Source of the DNA: Solobacterium sp.
Lineage (GTDB): Bacteria; Bacillota_I; Bacilli_A; Erysipelotrichales; Erysipelotrichaceae
Assembly (NCBI GenBank): GCA_017510405.1
Contig: JAFWNG010000045.1
Location: forward strand, 1-64,000
DNA: 64,000 bases
Direction: 5' to 3'
A program made the translations under genes and the position numbers. The notes below the pieces were generated by a model. It was not told the DNA's origin and ran no database searches. It saw nothing but the letters and a program-made list of their open reading frames with translations. How positions within the stretch are numbered: the first letter of the stretch is position 1; each line of letters starts with the position of its first letter. Shown here in pieces: positions 1 to 8,682 of the stretch.

Positions 1-141
1 GTATTCACCGCCGCCTTCCCATGCCGTGAAGGAACGTGCTGTACGGATCCGGCCCTCACCCGGATCAAGACGAAGCATGACTTCGCCAAGGCTTACCGCA
101 TCATAACGGCATTCATTTTTCGGCTTGAGATTCAGTTCCAT
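1..141 (-). CDS. kdgK: 2-dehydro-3-deoxygluconate kinase, PfkB family (5' part only)
   Basis: Only the first 47 codons lie in the window; the gene runs off the left edge. The N-terminus reads as a PfkB-family sugar kinase, with the GEVMLRLDP strand followed by a WEGGGEY stretch typical of KDG kinases. It would phosphorylate 2-keto-3-deoxygluconate to KDPG in the cytoplasm. It starts two bases after the KDPG aldolase stop codon, with a GAGG ribosome site inside the end of that gene, so the two are one operon for consecutive steps. Substrate is inferred mostly from the neighbour; another PfkB sugar kinase is possible. Confidence 0.72.
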   Translation of the reverse strand, partial: MELNLKPKNECRYDAVSLGEVMLRLDPGEGRIRTARSFTAWEGGGEY

Positions 142-143
142 GA

Positions 144-785
144 TTATCCTCTGATCTCCTTTACGATCGCAGCTGCTTCCGCTGTGATCTTCTGGATCTC
201 GTCAAACTTGCCGGCTTTGATCAGGTCGCCCTTGACCATCCATGTACCGCCGCACGCAGCGATCTTGTCGCATCCGAGATATTCGTTGAGATTCTTGAGG
301 TTGACGCCGCCTGTAGGCATGAACTTCACCATCGTGTACGGAGCTGCCAGCGCTTTGATCGTGCTGACGCCGCCGAACTGTTCTGCCGGGAAGAATTTGC
401 ATACGGTCAGCCCTCTCTTGACTGCCTGAGCCACTTCCGACGGTGTGATCGTTCCCGGATACACAGGGATGTTTTTGCCGATGCAGTAGTCAACGATCTC
501 CGGATCGAAGCCCGGGGAGACGATGAACTTTGCGCCTGCTTTCACCGCTCTGTCGACCTGTTCCGTTGTCAGAACAGTACCTGCGCCGACCAGCATTTCC
601 GGATACGCTTCACTCATGATGCGGATGGATTCTTCCGCCGCTTCCGTACGGAACGTCACTTCCGCAACTGCCAGACCGCCTTTTACCAGAGCCTCAGCCA
701 GAGGCTTGGCATCTTTCACGTCATTGAGGACAACGACCGGAACGACACCGTACGAAGAAATCTGTTCATTCATTTTTTCAAACAT
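144..785 (-). CDS. eda: KDPG/KHG aldolase
   Basis: This 213-residue protein has the usual length of a class I 2-keto-3-deoxy-6-phosphogluconate aldolase. The Schiff-base lysine is K130 in CKFFPAEQFGG, the catalytic glutamate is E42 in AEVTFRT, and the phosphate-binding MPTGGVN loop is present. It cleaves KDPG to pyruvate and glyceraldehyde 3-phosphate in the cytoplasm. An AAAGGAG ribosome site precedes the ATG. With the kinase immediately downstream it forms the lower part of a hexuronate or Entner-Doudoroff-type route. Related aldolases also cleave 2-keto-4-hydroxyglutarate, so dual specificity is possible. Confidence 0.93.
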   Translation of the reverse strand: MFEKMNEQISSYGVVPVVVLNDVKDAKPLAEALVKGGLAVAEVTFRTEAAEESIRIMSEAYPEMLVGAGTVLTTEQVDRAVKAGAKFIVSPGFDPEIVDYCIGKNIPVYPGTITPSEVAQAVKRGLTVCKFFPAEQFGGVSTIKALAAPYTMVKFMPTGGVNLKNLNEYLGCDKIAACGGTWMVKGDLIKAGKFDEIQKITAEAAAIVKEIRG

Positions 786-802
786 ATTGTTTTTCTCCTT
801 TC

Positions 803-814
803 GCGGATATCCGC
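803..814. promoter_or_regulatory. Perfect 12-bp palindrome in the eda leader
   Basis: GCGGATATCCGC is a perfect inverted repeat a few bases upstream of the AAAGGAG ribosome site of eda. It could be a repressor operator or an RNA hairpin next to the ribosome site. Nothing else was recognised in the rest of the 786-1041 gap except an AT-rich stretch (TAATATAAA on the minus strand near 840-848) that could hold the -10 region of the eda operon. Confidence 0.35.
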
Positions 815-1041
815 TTTCATTATGTTTCTTTCCTGCGAATTTATATTAACAGGTTCCGATCAGGAATACTGTATCTAAACTGTGATTTTTTTACGTTACT
901 GCTGATTTAGCCGACAGAATCCTTCCATTGTCAGTAATCATACCTGCAGCATTTCCCATGAAGTATAATATGCATGGATCATGATCCGTTTCCGCCGCAT
1001 TTACCGGTGCGGAAATACGATCGGTCATCGGGGGAAAAACA

Positions 1042-1842
1042 ATGAAACTGACAATGCTGGGAACCGGAAACGCTCTTGTTACAGAATGCTATAACACCTG
1101 CTTCGTCATCGAAGACAGCGGACAGTACTTCATGACGGACGGCGGCGGAGGAAGCGCGGTGCTTCGTCAGCTGAAACATGCCGGCTGTGACTGGATGGAT
1201 ATGCGGCACATTTTTGTGACGCATAAACATGTGGATCATCTGATGGGAGTTCTCTGGATGGTACGGATGATCTGCCAGTTTATGAACCACGGCGAATACA
1301 AAGACGAAGCATATATCTATTCCCATAAGGAAGTCCTGAATCTGATCCGGGATATCGCCGGAAAACTCCTGCTGGAAAAAGAAACGCGTTTCATCGATGA
1401 CCGGCTTCATCTGGTGGAAGTGCATGACGGAGAAACGAAAAACATCATCGGCCACGACATCACCTTCTTTGATATCCGATCCACCAAAGCAAAACAGTTC
1501 GGCTTCTGCATGGACATGGGAAACGGAAAGAAGCTGACCTGCTGCGGCGATGAACCATATGACGACTGTGAGAAAACGTATGCGGAAAACAGCGAATGGC
1601 TGCTTCATGAGGCATTCTGCCTCTATTCCGAGCGGGACTTCTTCGACCCTTATGAAAAACATCATTCGACGGTAAAGGATGCCTGTGAACTGGCAGAGAA
1701 ACTGAATGTCAGAAACCTTCTGCTTTACCACACCGAAGACCGGAATATTGCCGAACGGAAAAAACGGTATCTGGAGGAAGGCAGGCAGTATTACAGCGGA
1801 AACCTGCTGATACCGGATGACCTGGAATCCCTGGAACTGTAA
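1042..1842 (+). CDS. Metallo-beta-lactamase-fold hydrolase, RNase Z-like
   Basis: A 266-residue MBL-fold protein. The start MLGTGNAL resembles RNase Z and related hydrolases, and the metal site THKHVDH (HxHxDH) is intact at about residues 59-65; a later GDEP gives the bridging Asp region and YHTED a further His. It probably hydrolyses a phosphodiester or ester bond with two zinc ions in the cytoplasm. Whether it is tRNA 3' endonuclease or a paralogue cannot be told by eye; the length is below typical RNase Z. It heads a co-directional gene run reaching 7297, 20 bases before the next gene. Confidence 0.75.
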   Translation: MKLTMLGTGNALVTECYNTCFVIEDSGQYFMTDGGGGSAVLRQLKHAGCDWMDMRHIFVTHKHVDHLMGVLWMVRMICQFMNHGEYKDEAYIYSHKEVLNLIRDIAGKLLLEKETRFIDDRLHLVEVHDGETKNIIGHDITFFDIRSTKAKQFGFCMDMGNGKKLTCCGDEPYDDCEKTYAENSEWLLHEAFCLYSERDFFDPYEKHHSTVKDACELAEKLNVRNLLLYHTEDRNIAERKKRYLEEGRQYYSGNLLIPDDLESLEL

Positions 1843-1862
1843 ACGGAGATGAAAGAGATACT

Positions 1863-2444
1863 ATGATCGAATTAACAGATGATGCATTCTATGAGACCCT
1901 GAAGAAATATGACCGCTGCTGTATAGATTACTGCCTCATGAAGGACGATCAGCCGTATCAGGAAGAGACATCCCACAGAAAAGCAGTTCTTTTCGCCATG
2001 GAAAAGATCTCTGCGCTTTCGCCCTCTGATTCCCTGGAGATCCATATCTCCAGAGCAGAAGCTGTCCGGATCGATTCCCGGAAACTGTTCGCCTTTCCGG
2101 ACCGTCCATGGAAACACAATGTAAACGGAACCGTTCTGTATGACAATGTGTATGAAGACGGGAAAATACCATACTGGTATGCCTTTCTCGAACCGCCGCA
2201 CGCAACCGGTCCCATCATGCAGGACGGAAAGATCATCCGGAATCACTATGCGAAAGAAGACTTCGACATTGTCAACCGGACTTTGTTTCCGATGGGGACA
2301 GATCACCTGGTCATTTACAGCTGGACTACAGACTGGTCGGACTATTTTGATGACGGCCATGAATGGTGGGGTGCCGCATGCTGGAGTATCTATGATCCGC
2401 AGATGGAACGGTACGCAGTCATCCTGGTCTCAGCCACAGACTGA
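1863..2444 (+). CDS. Hypothetical protein, 193 aa
   Basis: I do not recognise this family. It is a soluble, acidic, aromatic-rich protein with no signal peptide or membrane segment. The second half has an NGTVLYDNVYEDG stretch and a WWGAACWSIYD segment, which looks like a compact globular domain. It starts 20 bases after the MBL-fold gene and is followed closely by the lipoprotein gene, so it is probably co-transcribed. Its composition matches its neighbours and there is no competing long frame with a ribosome site. Confidence 0.6.
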   Translation: MIELTDDAFYETLKKYDRCCIDYCLMKDDQPYQEETSHRKAVLFAMEKISALSPSDSLEIHISRAEAVRIDSRKLFAFPDRPWKHNVNGTVLYDNVYEDGKIPYWYAFLEPPHATGPIMQDGKIIRNHYAKEDFDIVNRTLFPMGTDHLVIYSWTTDWSDYFDDGHEWWGAACWSIYDPQMERYAVILVSATD

Positions 2445-2515
2445 ATGCTTTTCGCCTGATGATCCGGAAAGAGAAACTGCAGAGGATCGGAAAACGGATA
2501 TGGAGGTCCATACAG

Positions 2516-3556
2516 ATGAAGTTAAAGAATACACAGAGGATCATTCCTGCTCTGGCAGTCATTCCGCTGCTGATCGGAACACTGGCAGGCTGTTCCGCAC
2601 AGACGGAAAACCGGAAACTCCCGGTTCAGGTCCTGATCCTTCCCAAGTTTGAAGTCGGAGAAATATCCGGAGATTTTCCCGGTGAAGCTCAGCTGTTTTA
2701 TGAGGAATACCTTGCCGGAGGAGAAGTGTATGAGATCAGCGGCTGTCCCGATACGATCCGCCTGTATTACAAAGACGGCACAGCCCTCTGTCTTGCCGGT
2801 CAGGGAAAGGTCGCCTCTGCGATCAATACTTCGGCTGTCCTGGCGGACGACCGGTTTGATTTCTCCAATGCGTATATACTGTCTGTCGGCTGCGGCGGCT
2901 CCGCGGAAGGATACGGCATCTTCGGCGATGTCTATGTAATATCCGCAGCGGCAGACTTTGATCTTGGCCATAGAGCAGATCCGCGCGAAATGAGCGGACC
3001 GGCAGACACGACGTGGTTTTATGATAAGAGTTTTGACAGCACGGCTGTGATCCGCCTGAATGCGGATCTGACCGACCGGGTATTTGAACAGATCCGAAAC
3101 ATCCCGCTGAACACGACGGAAAAGACGGTATGGTTCCTTCAGAAAGAATATCCGGATGAAGCCTGGGCACAGCGTCAGCCGCAGGTACTGCGCGGTACGT
3201 CCGTGACCGGTGATAATTTCTGGAAAGGCAGGTATGATCATCAGAACGCCCTGCATATCACAGAAACGTATGAATGCAGCGATCCCTATGCCGTCGCTGA
3301 GATGGAGGATATCGCGGTCGCCCAGGCAGTCCGCCGTTTCGGACTGCTGGACCGGCTGATCATCCTGCGGGTCAGCGTGAACATGGACGTGTTCCCCTCC
3401 GGCGTCACACCGGAAATACTCTGGGGACCGGTGACCGATGACCACATTGCATCGGAAGACAGCCTGGAATCCGTGGACATCTTCCGGACGGCGATGGAGA
3501 ACTGCTTCGCCGCCGGCAGAGTACTGATCGAAGCGATCCGCAGCGGAACCCTGTAA
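2516..3556 (+). CDS. Purine nucleoside permease-like (NUP family) lipoprotein
   Basis: The start at 2516 is chosen because GGAGG lies at 2502-2506, nine bases upstream; an in-frame ATG at 2459 has no such site. The 346-residue product begins with a lipoprotein signal ending in LAGCS. The mature part looks like the NUP family: LPVQVLILPKFEVGE near the start, FDFSNAYILSVGCGG centrally, and a late RLIILRVSVNMDVFP strand, echoing the fungal permease and the nucleoside phosphorylase fold. It probably binds or processes a nucleoside at the cell surface. Transport is uncertain, since the fold is that of an enzyme. Confidence 0.68.
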   Translation: MKLKNTQRIIPALAVIPLLIGTLAGCSAQTENRKLPVQVLILPKFEVGEISGDFPGEAQLFYEEYLAGGEVYEISGCPDTIRLYYKDGTALCLAGQGKVASAINTSAVLADDRFDFSNAYILSVGCGGSAEGYGIFGDVYVISAAADFDLGHRADPREMSGPADTTWFYDKSFDSTAVIRLNADLTDRVFEQIRNIPLNTTEKTVWFLQKEYPDEAWAQRQPQVLRGTSVTGDNFWKGRYDHQNALHITETYECSDPYAVAEMEDIAVAQAVRRFGLLDRLIILRVSVNMDVFPSGVTPEILWGPVTDDHIASEDSLESVDIFRTAMENCFAAGRVLIEAIRSGTL

Positions 3557-3606
3557 ACGAAGACCCAGGACCGGCACCAAACATAATGAACCTCGGAGGT
3601 ACGGAT

Positions 3607-4824
3607 ATGAATCAGCTTGATCAGTTCACGGATGAACTGCATGAATGGTCTTTGAACGGAAAAGAACCGCCCTGCGCTTCCCGTGATCTGCGTTTCTTTC
3701 TCAATCAGCAGGAAAAGCGGCTGAAAAGCGCAGGGATCGTCCGGGAAGAAGAATACTCTCATGTCAGAGAAGAGATCCGCGGCTGTTGTGACCGGGAAGA
3801 GAACGGGTATTCCTCAAAGATGCTGTACCGGGAAGCGGTCCAGCATCTTACCTACCGGAAAAACGGAGAGCAGATCCGTAAGATCCGGAGGCCGGTCAAT
3901 CTGTATGTAACGTTCGTGGACCGGGAAGGTCACGAAAACCGGGAATACACCTGTCCCAGCTGCGGACATACATTCACGGTCCTGCAGGCAGAAGACGGGT
4001 GTCCGTACTGCGGCACATTCTTTGAGACCGATGATGTCTATCCGTGTGTCTCTTCGTACTACACGGTTCCTTCCGTTGTGGAAAGAGCCGGACTCATGGA
4101 CAGCCTGAAAAAGGAACTGCTCATTGCCGGCATTGTCAGCGGCACTGCGGTCGCTGCACTCGCTCTGTATTCCTGGAATGACATGGAGATGCTGTTCCGG
4201 GTGATCGCCGCCCTTCTTATGGGTGCGTTCTACGGCGGTGTGTTCGCGTTCATCTGGTATATGATCCGCGGCTTCATCCTGCTGTTCAAGGTATTCAGGG
4301 AGGCCGGCCGGGCAATGCCTCTGCTGAAAACACTGCGCAGCCGCGGCAAAATGATCGATTTCATGGCGGCGTATGATCCGGATTTTTCCTACGAGGCATT
4401 TGAAGGCAGAGTTCTTTCCCTTCTGCGCACGATCGTATTCTCCGATGACCGGGACAAGCTCACTGTCTGGGAGGGTAACCGGGATCTATCCGCGTTTGAC
4501 AGCATCGCGGATATGCAGTACCGAGGCGCAGTCTATATCCGGAAATGCGAAAAGAAAGACCGCTTCCTCCGCGTGGAAGGCACTGCCTATCTGACAGATA
4601 CCTACATCCGCAGAACAGTGAAGGAAAAGGACGAAAAGATCCGCTTCGTGATGGTCCGGGAAGCAGACGGACATGCCGATCCGGGTTTCTCCATCCACCG
4701 TGTCTCCTGTCCTTCCTGCAGCGGCAGCTTCGATGCCATGTACCGGAGAAACTGTCCGTACTGCGGAAATCCCTACGATCTGAAGAAAAAAGACTGGATC
4801 ATTGAGGATATGCGGAAAGCATGA
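3607..4824 (+). CDS. Zinc-ribbon membrane protein with Tim44-like region
   Basis: GGAGG at 3595-3599 with a seven-base spacer selects 3607 over the upstream ATG at 3586. The 405-residue product has a basic N-terminal region, a CPSCGHTF...CPYCG zinc ribbon near residue 120, two hydrophobic segments around residues 175-235, a cytosolic region with DPDFSYEAFEGRVLSLL that resembles Tim44-like domains, and a second ribbon CPSCSGSF...CPYCGNPY at the C-terminus. It is thus a membrane-anchored protein with two four-cysteine metal sites. The function of this architecture in Bacillota is unknown to me. Confidence 0.6.
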   Translation: MNQLDQFTDELHEWSLNGKEPPCASRDLRFFLNQQEKRLKSAGIVREEEYSHVREEIRGCCDREENGYSSKMLYREAVQHLTYRKNGEQIRKIRRPVNLYVTFVDREGHENREYTCPSCGHTFTVLQAEDGCPYCGTFFETDDVYPCVSSYYTVPSVVERAGLMDSLKKELLIAGIVSGTAVAALALYSWNDMEMLFRVIAALLMGAFYGGVFAFIWYMIRGFILLFKVFREAGRAMPLLKTLRSRGKMIDFMAAYDPDFSYEAFEGRVLSLLRTIVFSDDRDKLTVWEGNRDLSAFDSIADMQYRGAVYIRKCEKKDRFLRVEGTAYLTDTYIRRTVKEKDEKIRFVMVREADGHADPGFSIHRVSCPSCSGSFDAMYRRNCPYCGNPYDLKKKDWIIEDMRKA

Positions 4825-4855
4825 CCTCGATGATATCGATCAGGAAAGGATGTGC

Positions 4856-5413
4856 ATGATGAAAAACATACTGTGTATCGGCGACTCGAATACATACGGC
4901 TATGATCCGTCCACAGGCTTCTCATATCCGAAAGACCGCATATGGGTATCTATGACGCAGACCGCAGAAAGAAAGATGATCAACTGCGGTACAAACGGTC
5001 TTTCCGTTCCGGCTGGCAATGAGACGGACTATTACGCATCACTGCTCAGAGCAAAAGATCCGGACGCAGTCATTATCATGCTCGGAACCAACGACATCCT
5101 GCAGAGAAGAAGCGCGGAAGAGACGGCAAAGCGCATGGACCGCTTTCTTTCGTCTCTGGAATACACAAAGTGCTTCCTGATTTCCCCTTTTCCGCTTCAG
5201 TCCGGCACGTGGGTCACAGATGAAGTGATGATTTCGGAATCCGGAAAGCTGAAAGAACTGTACAGAAGCCTCGCGGAAAAGCACGGTGCGGTCTATGCGG
5301 ATGCCGGGGAATGGCATCCGGAGACCGCGTTTGACGGCGTTCATCTGACATTGAACGGTCACCGCACATTTGCGGATCATCTGAAGATCCTTCTTGGTGC
5401 GCACTCTTTCTGA
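4856..5413 (+). CDS. SGNH/GDSL-family hydrolase
   Basis: The 185-residue protein carries all SGNH blocks: GDSNTYGYDP (Ser nucleophile) near the N-terminus, NCGTNGLSV (Gly), GTNDIL (Asn) and DGVHLTLNG (Asp-His). It resembles arylesterase/lysophospholipase-type GDSL hydrolases and is probably cytoplasmic, since no signal peptide is seen. The AGGAAAGGA site at 4842-4850 fits a start at 4856 or 4859. It overlaps the tail of nothing but follows the zinc-ribbon gene by about 30 bases. Natural substrate unknown. Confidence 0.8.
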   Translation: MMKNILCIGDSNTYGYDPSTGFSYPKDRIWVSMTQTAERKMINCGTNGLSVPAGNETDYYASLLRAKDPDAVIIMLGTNDILQRRSAEETAKRMDRFLSSLEYTKCFLISPFPLQSGTWVTDEVMISESGKLKELYRSLAEKHGAVYADAGEWHPETAFDGVHLTLNGHRTFADHLKILLGAHSF

Positions 5414-5482
5414 AGAATCACTTCTTACATACCTGAATACCACTTTCACAGACGCAGAAAAGAATCCGGGAGAACCAGAACA

Positions 5483-6133
5483 ATGAATTATATAGTGATC
5501 GACAGAGAAACATATTACCGCAAAGGCGTATACCGCCACTTTTCCGAAGACTGCAGGTGTTCCGTCTCCATGACGGCACGGATCGACGTGACCGCACTGC
5601 AGGAATATTCCCGCCGTACCGGCACAAAGTTCTACATCAATTTTCTGTACCTTCTCTCAAAGGTGCTGAATTCCCGGGAGGACTACCGAATGGGATACCT
5701 TTGGCAGACGGATGAACTGATCTGCTGGGACGTGATCCATCCGACGCAGTATGTGTTCCATGAAGATACCGAGACCTGCACGCCGGTATATACGGAGTAC
5801 ACCAGTGATTATGAGACATTCTACGCGAATGCGCTGCACGATGCGGAAGAAGCGAAAAAGACGCGTGAATACGGCCTGGATCCGGCGAATCACCCGAACT
5901 GGTTCGATGCGTCGTATATCCCGTGGCTGTCCTACGATGCGATGCATCTGGAACTGCCCGACGGTAACCTGTATTTTTCGCCGATCGTGAACTGGGGAAA
6001 ATACCGGGAAGAAAACGGCAGAACGGTCATGCCGGTCACGGTCCGGCTGAATCACGCGGTCGCGGACGGTTACCTGGTCGCGAATGTGTTCCGTCTTCTG
6101 GAAAAGGAGATCGAAGCATTCACATTGAAATGA
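5483..6133 (+). CDS. CatA-type (chloramphenicol acetyltransferase family) O-acetyltransferase
   Basis: This 216-residue protein has the size and layout of type A chloramphenicol acetyltransferases. It carries the catalytic block NHAVADG at residues 190-196, corresponding to HHAVCDG, the RMGYLWQ region and a VNWGKY strand. CatA enzymes move acetyl from acetyl-CoA to a hydroxyl as a trimer with the His as base. The block differs from resistance enzymes (N for H and A for C), so chloramphenicol itself need not be the substrate. It sits in an accessory run without mobile elements. Confidence 0.78.
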   Translation: MNYIVIDRETYYRKGVYRHFSEDCRCSVSMTARIDVTALQEYSRRTGTKFYINFLYLLSKVLNSREDYRMGYLWQTDELICWDVIHPTQYVFHEDTETCTPVYTEYTSDYETFYANALHDAEEAKKTREYGLDPANHPNWFDASYIPWLSYDAMHLELPDGNLYFSPIVNWGKYREENGRTVMPVTVRLNHAVADGYLVANVFRLLEKEIEAFTLK

Positions 6134-6211
6134 CCGGATGTCCATGACGAAAACGGTATATATCATACCAATCCCGTGTTTTTTATAATGGCAGAAAAGG
6201 AAGTAACGATC

Positions 6212-7297
6212 ATGATCGGAACATTTTATACGGATCTGACCGATCCGGTCAGAAAGGAAACTCTGGGGAAGAAAACAGGATCCCGGCGAATTGCGATCCG
6301 TTTCTACTACCCCGGCATTGAGGAACCGGGCAGAACCGGCGGTAACTGCCTGACAAAAACAAAAGCGAAATGGCTGGGCAAAGCAAAAGACTTTACCCTG
6401 TATGACAGCCGCATATGCCTGTATGAGGGCATCCGGATCAAAGACGGCACCTTTCCGCTGATCCTCTTTAATCACGGTTACGGCGGCTTTACCGAACAGA
6501 ACAGCGATCTCTGTCAGTATCTTGCGGAACAGAATTATATCGTCGCCTCCATCGGCCACTCCTGTGAAGCGAGCGAGACCGTGTACACGGACGGCACCAG
6601 CACCCTGTTTGACCGCTCTCTGTATCTGAAAATGTTCAGACCGTTCATTCCGGCAGTCATAGATCTTTTCCGTTTACGGAAAAAGGAACTGTCCGACGAA
6701 GAAGCGCTGAAGTGTTTTGATGTGCATCAGAACCGCTATGAAGCGTTTATCGTGCAGCGGGTGCCTGTATGGGCGGAAGACGACCGGCTTGCCCTGAAGA
6801 AGGTCCATGCGATGAATGAGGATCCGGAATCCTTCCTGTATCATAAGATCGATTTCGCGAACGGCGTCGGTATGACCGGGCACTCCTACGGCGGTGCCCT
6901 TGCCTATTATCACTGCCTGTACGATGATGAGATCTGCTGCGGCGTGAACATCGACGGCGGCCTTTTCGGTAATTATGCAGATGCGGTCAATCACAAGCCT
7001 TTTATGCAGATCCTGCACAAAGCAAACAGGAACGTTGTTTCCCGGTCCAGACTGTATCACGATAAGCCGGTGCACTATCTAATCTTCGGGGATACGGAAC
7101 ACAATGGATTTACCGACAAAAAGCTGGTTTCCCGGCAAAGATCCGAGGTCGGCACTTCCGATCCCGTGCTGACCATGGATACGCTCAACAAACTGCACGC
7201 GGCTTTCTTTGAACGTTATCTGAAAAACAAAGACACTGCGGACAGTTCGCCGCTTCCGGTCACCGCACAGATCATCGATACATACGAAACACTGTAA
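6212..7297 (+). CDS. Alpha/beta hydrolase, PAF-acetylhydrolase-like
   Basis: AAGGAAG at 6197-6203, eight bases upstream, selects 6212 over 6176. The 361-residue product has the alpha/beta hydrolase core: LILFNHGYGGF (oxyanion region) followed by GHSYGGALAYY with the nucleophilic Ser, an IDGGLFG strand, and DTEHNGFTDK as likely acid/His region. The order and the long insert between oxyanion loop and nucleophile resemble plasma PAF-acetylhydrolase and dienelactone-type esterases. No signal peptide is seen. Substrate unknown. Confidence 0.75.
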   Translation: MIGTFYTDLTDPVRKETLGKKTGSRRIAIRFYYPGIEEPGRTGGNCLTKTKAKWLGKAKDFTLYDSRICLYEGIRIKDGTFPLILFNHGYGGFTEQNSDLCQYLAEQNYIVASIGHSCEASETVYTDGTSTLFDRSLYLKMFRPFIPAVIDLFRLRKKELSDEEALKCFDVHQNRYEAFIVQRVPVWAEDDRLALKKVHAMNEDPESFLYHKIDFANGVGMTGHSYGGALAYYHCLYDDEICCGVNIDGGLFGNYADAVNHKPFMQILHKANRNVVSRSRLYHDKPVHYLIFGDTEHNGFTDKKLVSRQRSEVGTSDPVLTMDTLNKLHAAFFERYLKNKDTADSSPLPVTAQIIDTYETL

Positions 7298-7306
7298 AAC
7301 ATACCA

Positions 7307-7339
7307 AAAGAGAGAAGCCGGTGACTTCCCTCTTTTTTT
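7307..7339 (+). terminator. Bidirectional hairpin terminator
   Basis: AAAGAGAGAAG pairs with CTTCCCTCTTT around a seven-base loop (one A/C mismatch) and is followed by a T run. It lies between convergent genes; the A run on its left could serve the minus-strand gene too. Confidence 0.8.
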
Positions 7340-7340
7340 C

Positions 7341-7661
7341 TCAGCATCCTTTTCTGTCCAGACTGCACGCCTGTGTCAGTGAGGATTCCGGTACGAAGAT
7401 CTCGTAATTGTTTTCCCGCAGCCAGGATTCCCAGTCGGTCCAAACTTTTCCGGTTTCATCCACGAGTGCCGGCACGCCGATATCCTTCACCGCTTTCAGG
7501 TGGTCAAAGACAGGATCACTGTCGCGCAGTTCCAGGAATGCGCCGAGATTGCCGAGACTTTCCAGGATCTCCACAAAATCATATGCGATCCCGCTGCGGT
7601 CCAGATTTTCCTTCAGAACCACGCAGTAAGGACATTTCATACTTCCATATACTTTGATCAT
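7341..7661 (-). CDS. Glutaredoxin-like protein
   Basis: A 106-residue thioredoxin-fold protein beginning MIKVYGSMKCPYC, with the CPYC redox pair at the normal place after the first strand and a GVPALVDETG segment corresponding to the cis-proline strand. It likely reduces or glutathionylates a partner disulphide in the cytoplasm; the natural reductant in a clostridium-like host is unclear. AAGGAG sits about ten bases before the 7661 ATG; the ATG at 7670 would touch the ribosome site. It directly follows the EamA transporter gene, one base away, so the pair is an operon. Confidence 0.75.
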   Translation of the reverse strand: MIKVYGSMKCPYCVVLKENLDRSGIAYDFVEILESLGNLGAFLELRDSDPVFDHLKAVKDIGVPALVDETGKVWTDWESWLRENNYEIFVPESSLTQACSLDRKGC

Positions 7662-7662
7662 T

Positions 7663-8535
7663 CTATGCATTCTCCTTTTTCTGTTCCATTGCCTCTCTGA
7701 TATTGTAATACAGAATACCGCAGACGACGATCACAGCGCCGATCAGGGACAGCGTTCCGAGTTTTTCGCCATAGAAGACTGCCACCAGTACGGGATTCAG
7801 GATCGGTTCCAGGGCATTGATGATCGACGCTGTCAGCGGATCGATATACTTAGTGCCGGTCGTGAAGAAGATATACGCAAGACCGACCTGTACGGCACCG
7901 AGGAAGAATACCGACAGCAGCACCGGTGCGGAGAAATCCGACTCCTTCAGTGCCAGCGGCGACAGGAAGATGCCGCACAGCAGCTGGCCGAAGAATACCG
8001 ATGACAGCGCGTCGCCCTTTTCAAAACTGTTGAGCATGAATACGCCGGCATAGAAGATGCCGGAGATCAGCGCCGTCAGATCACCCAGCCATTTTCCCGT
8101 GGACAGCCCTTCAAAGAAAAAGCACAGGATCCCGGCAAATACGATCAGGATGGAGAAAATACCTGTCCTGCTCGGTTTCTTTCCAAAGAACAGATACATC
8201 ATGACCATGATCCATACCGGCGCAGTGTACTGCAGGATGATCGTATTTCCGGCCGTTGTCAGTTTGTTGGCTATGGCATATGCGGTCGTGACGCCGGCCA
8301 TGGAGACTGCCCCGATCAGAACGGTCGGATTGATCTTCAGTCGGTGGCGGGTCGCCAGTATATACGCTCCGATCACGATGCAGGCGATCAGATTGCGGAC
8401 GCCGTTGATCGCCAGCGCGTTCCACGGGATCAGCTTCATGAACAGTCCGCCGGTCGCGAAGCATACCGAAGCAGCGAGCATCATGAACATGGCAGGACGC
8501 CGCATGTTCTTTTCATAAGTACTGTCGTTGTTCAT
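7663..8535 (-). CDS. DMT-superfamily EamA transporter
   Basis: A 290-residue protein with about ten hydrophobic segments arranged as two repeats of five, the layout of EamA-type drug/metabolite transporters. Typical features include GGLFMKLIPWNALAINGVRN near the N-terminus and SIINALEPILNPVLVAVF in the second repeat. It is probably an exporter of a small metabolite or amino acid from the inner membrane. Its stop is next to the glutaredoxin-like start. Substrate cannot be inferred. Confidence 0.85.
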   Translation of the reverse strand: MNNDSTYEKNMRRPAMFMMLAASVCFATGGLFMKLIPWNALAINGVRNLIACIVIGAYILATRHRLKINPTVLIGAVSMAGVTTAYAIANKLTTAGNTIILQYTAPVWIMVMMYLFFGKKPSRTGIFSILIVFAGILCFFFEGLSTGKWLGDLTALISGIFYAGVFMLNSFEKGDALSSVFFGQLLCGIFLSPLALKESDFSAPVLLSVFFLGAVQVGLAYIFFTTGTKYIDPLTASIINALEPILNPVLVAVFYGEKLGTLSLIGAVIVVCGILYYNIREAMEQKKENA

Positions 8536-8628
8536 AACCGTTGTGTATTCCTTTCCGGTTTCCCGTGCATTATACCATTGCTGTGTACGCTTCAGTACGA
8601 AAATGCAATGGAATCACACTGCCGCAAA

Positions 8629-8664
8629 GAAAAAATGCGCATGGCCGCAGACAGTCACGCGCAT
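8629..8664 (-). terminator. Terminator after the FMN reductase gene
   Basis: On the minus strand ATGCGC at 8664-8659 pairs with GCGCAT at 8640-8635 and is followed by a T run. It lies 19 bases past the stop of the flavin reductase gene. Confidence 0.65.
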
Positions 8665-8682
8665 AATATTCCGGAGTTTTTC

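Noticed and set aside
979-1731. Long minus-strand frame opposite the MBL-fold gene
   Set aside because: It has no ribosome site or recognisable domain, while the plus-strand frame carries the HxHxDH motif.
5483-6133. Acquired chloramphenicol-resistance gene
   Set aside because: The catalytic block differs from resistance CATs, and there is no mobile element or composition break nearby.
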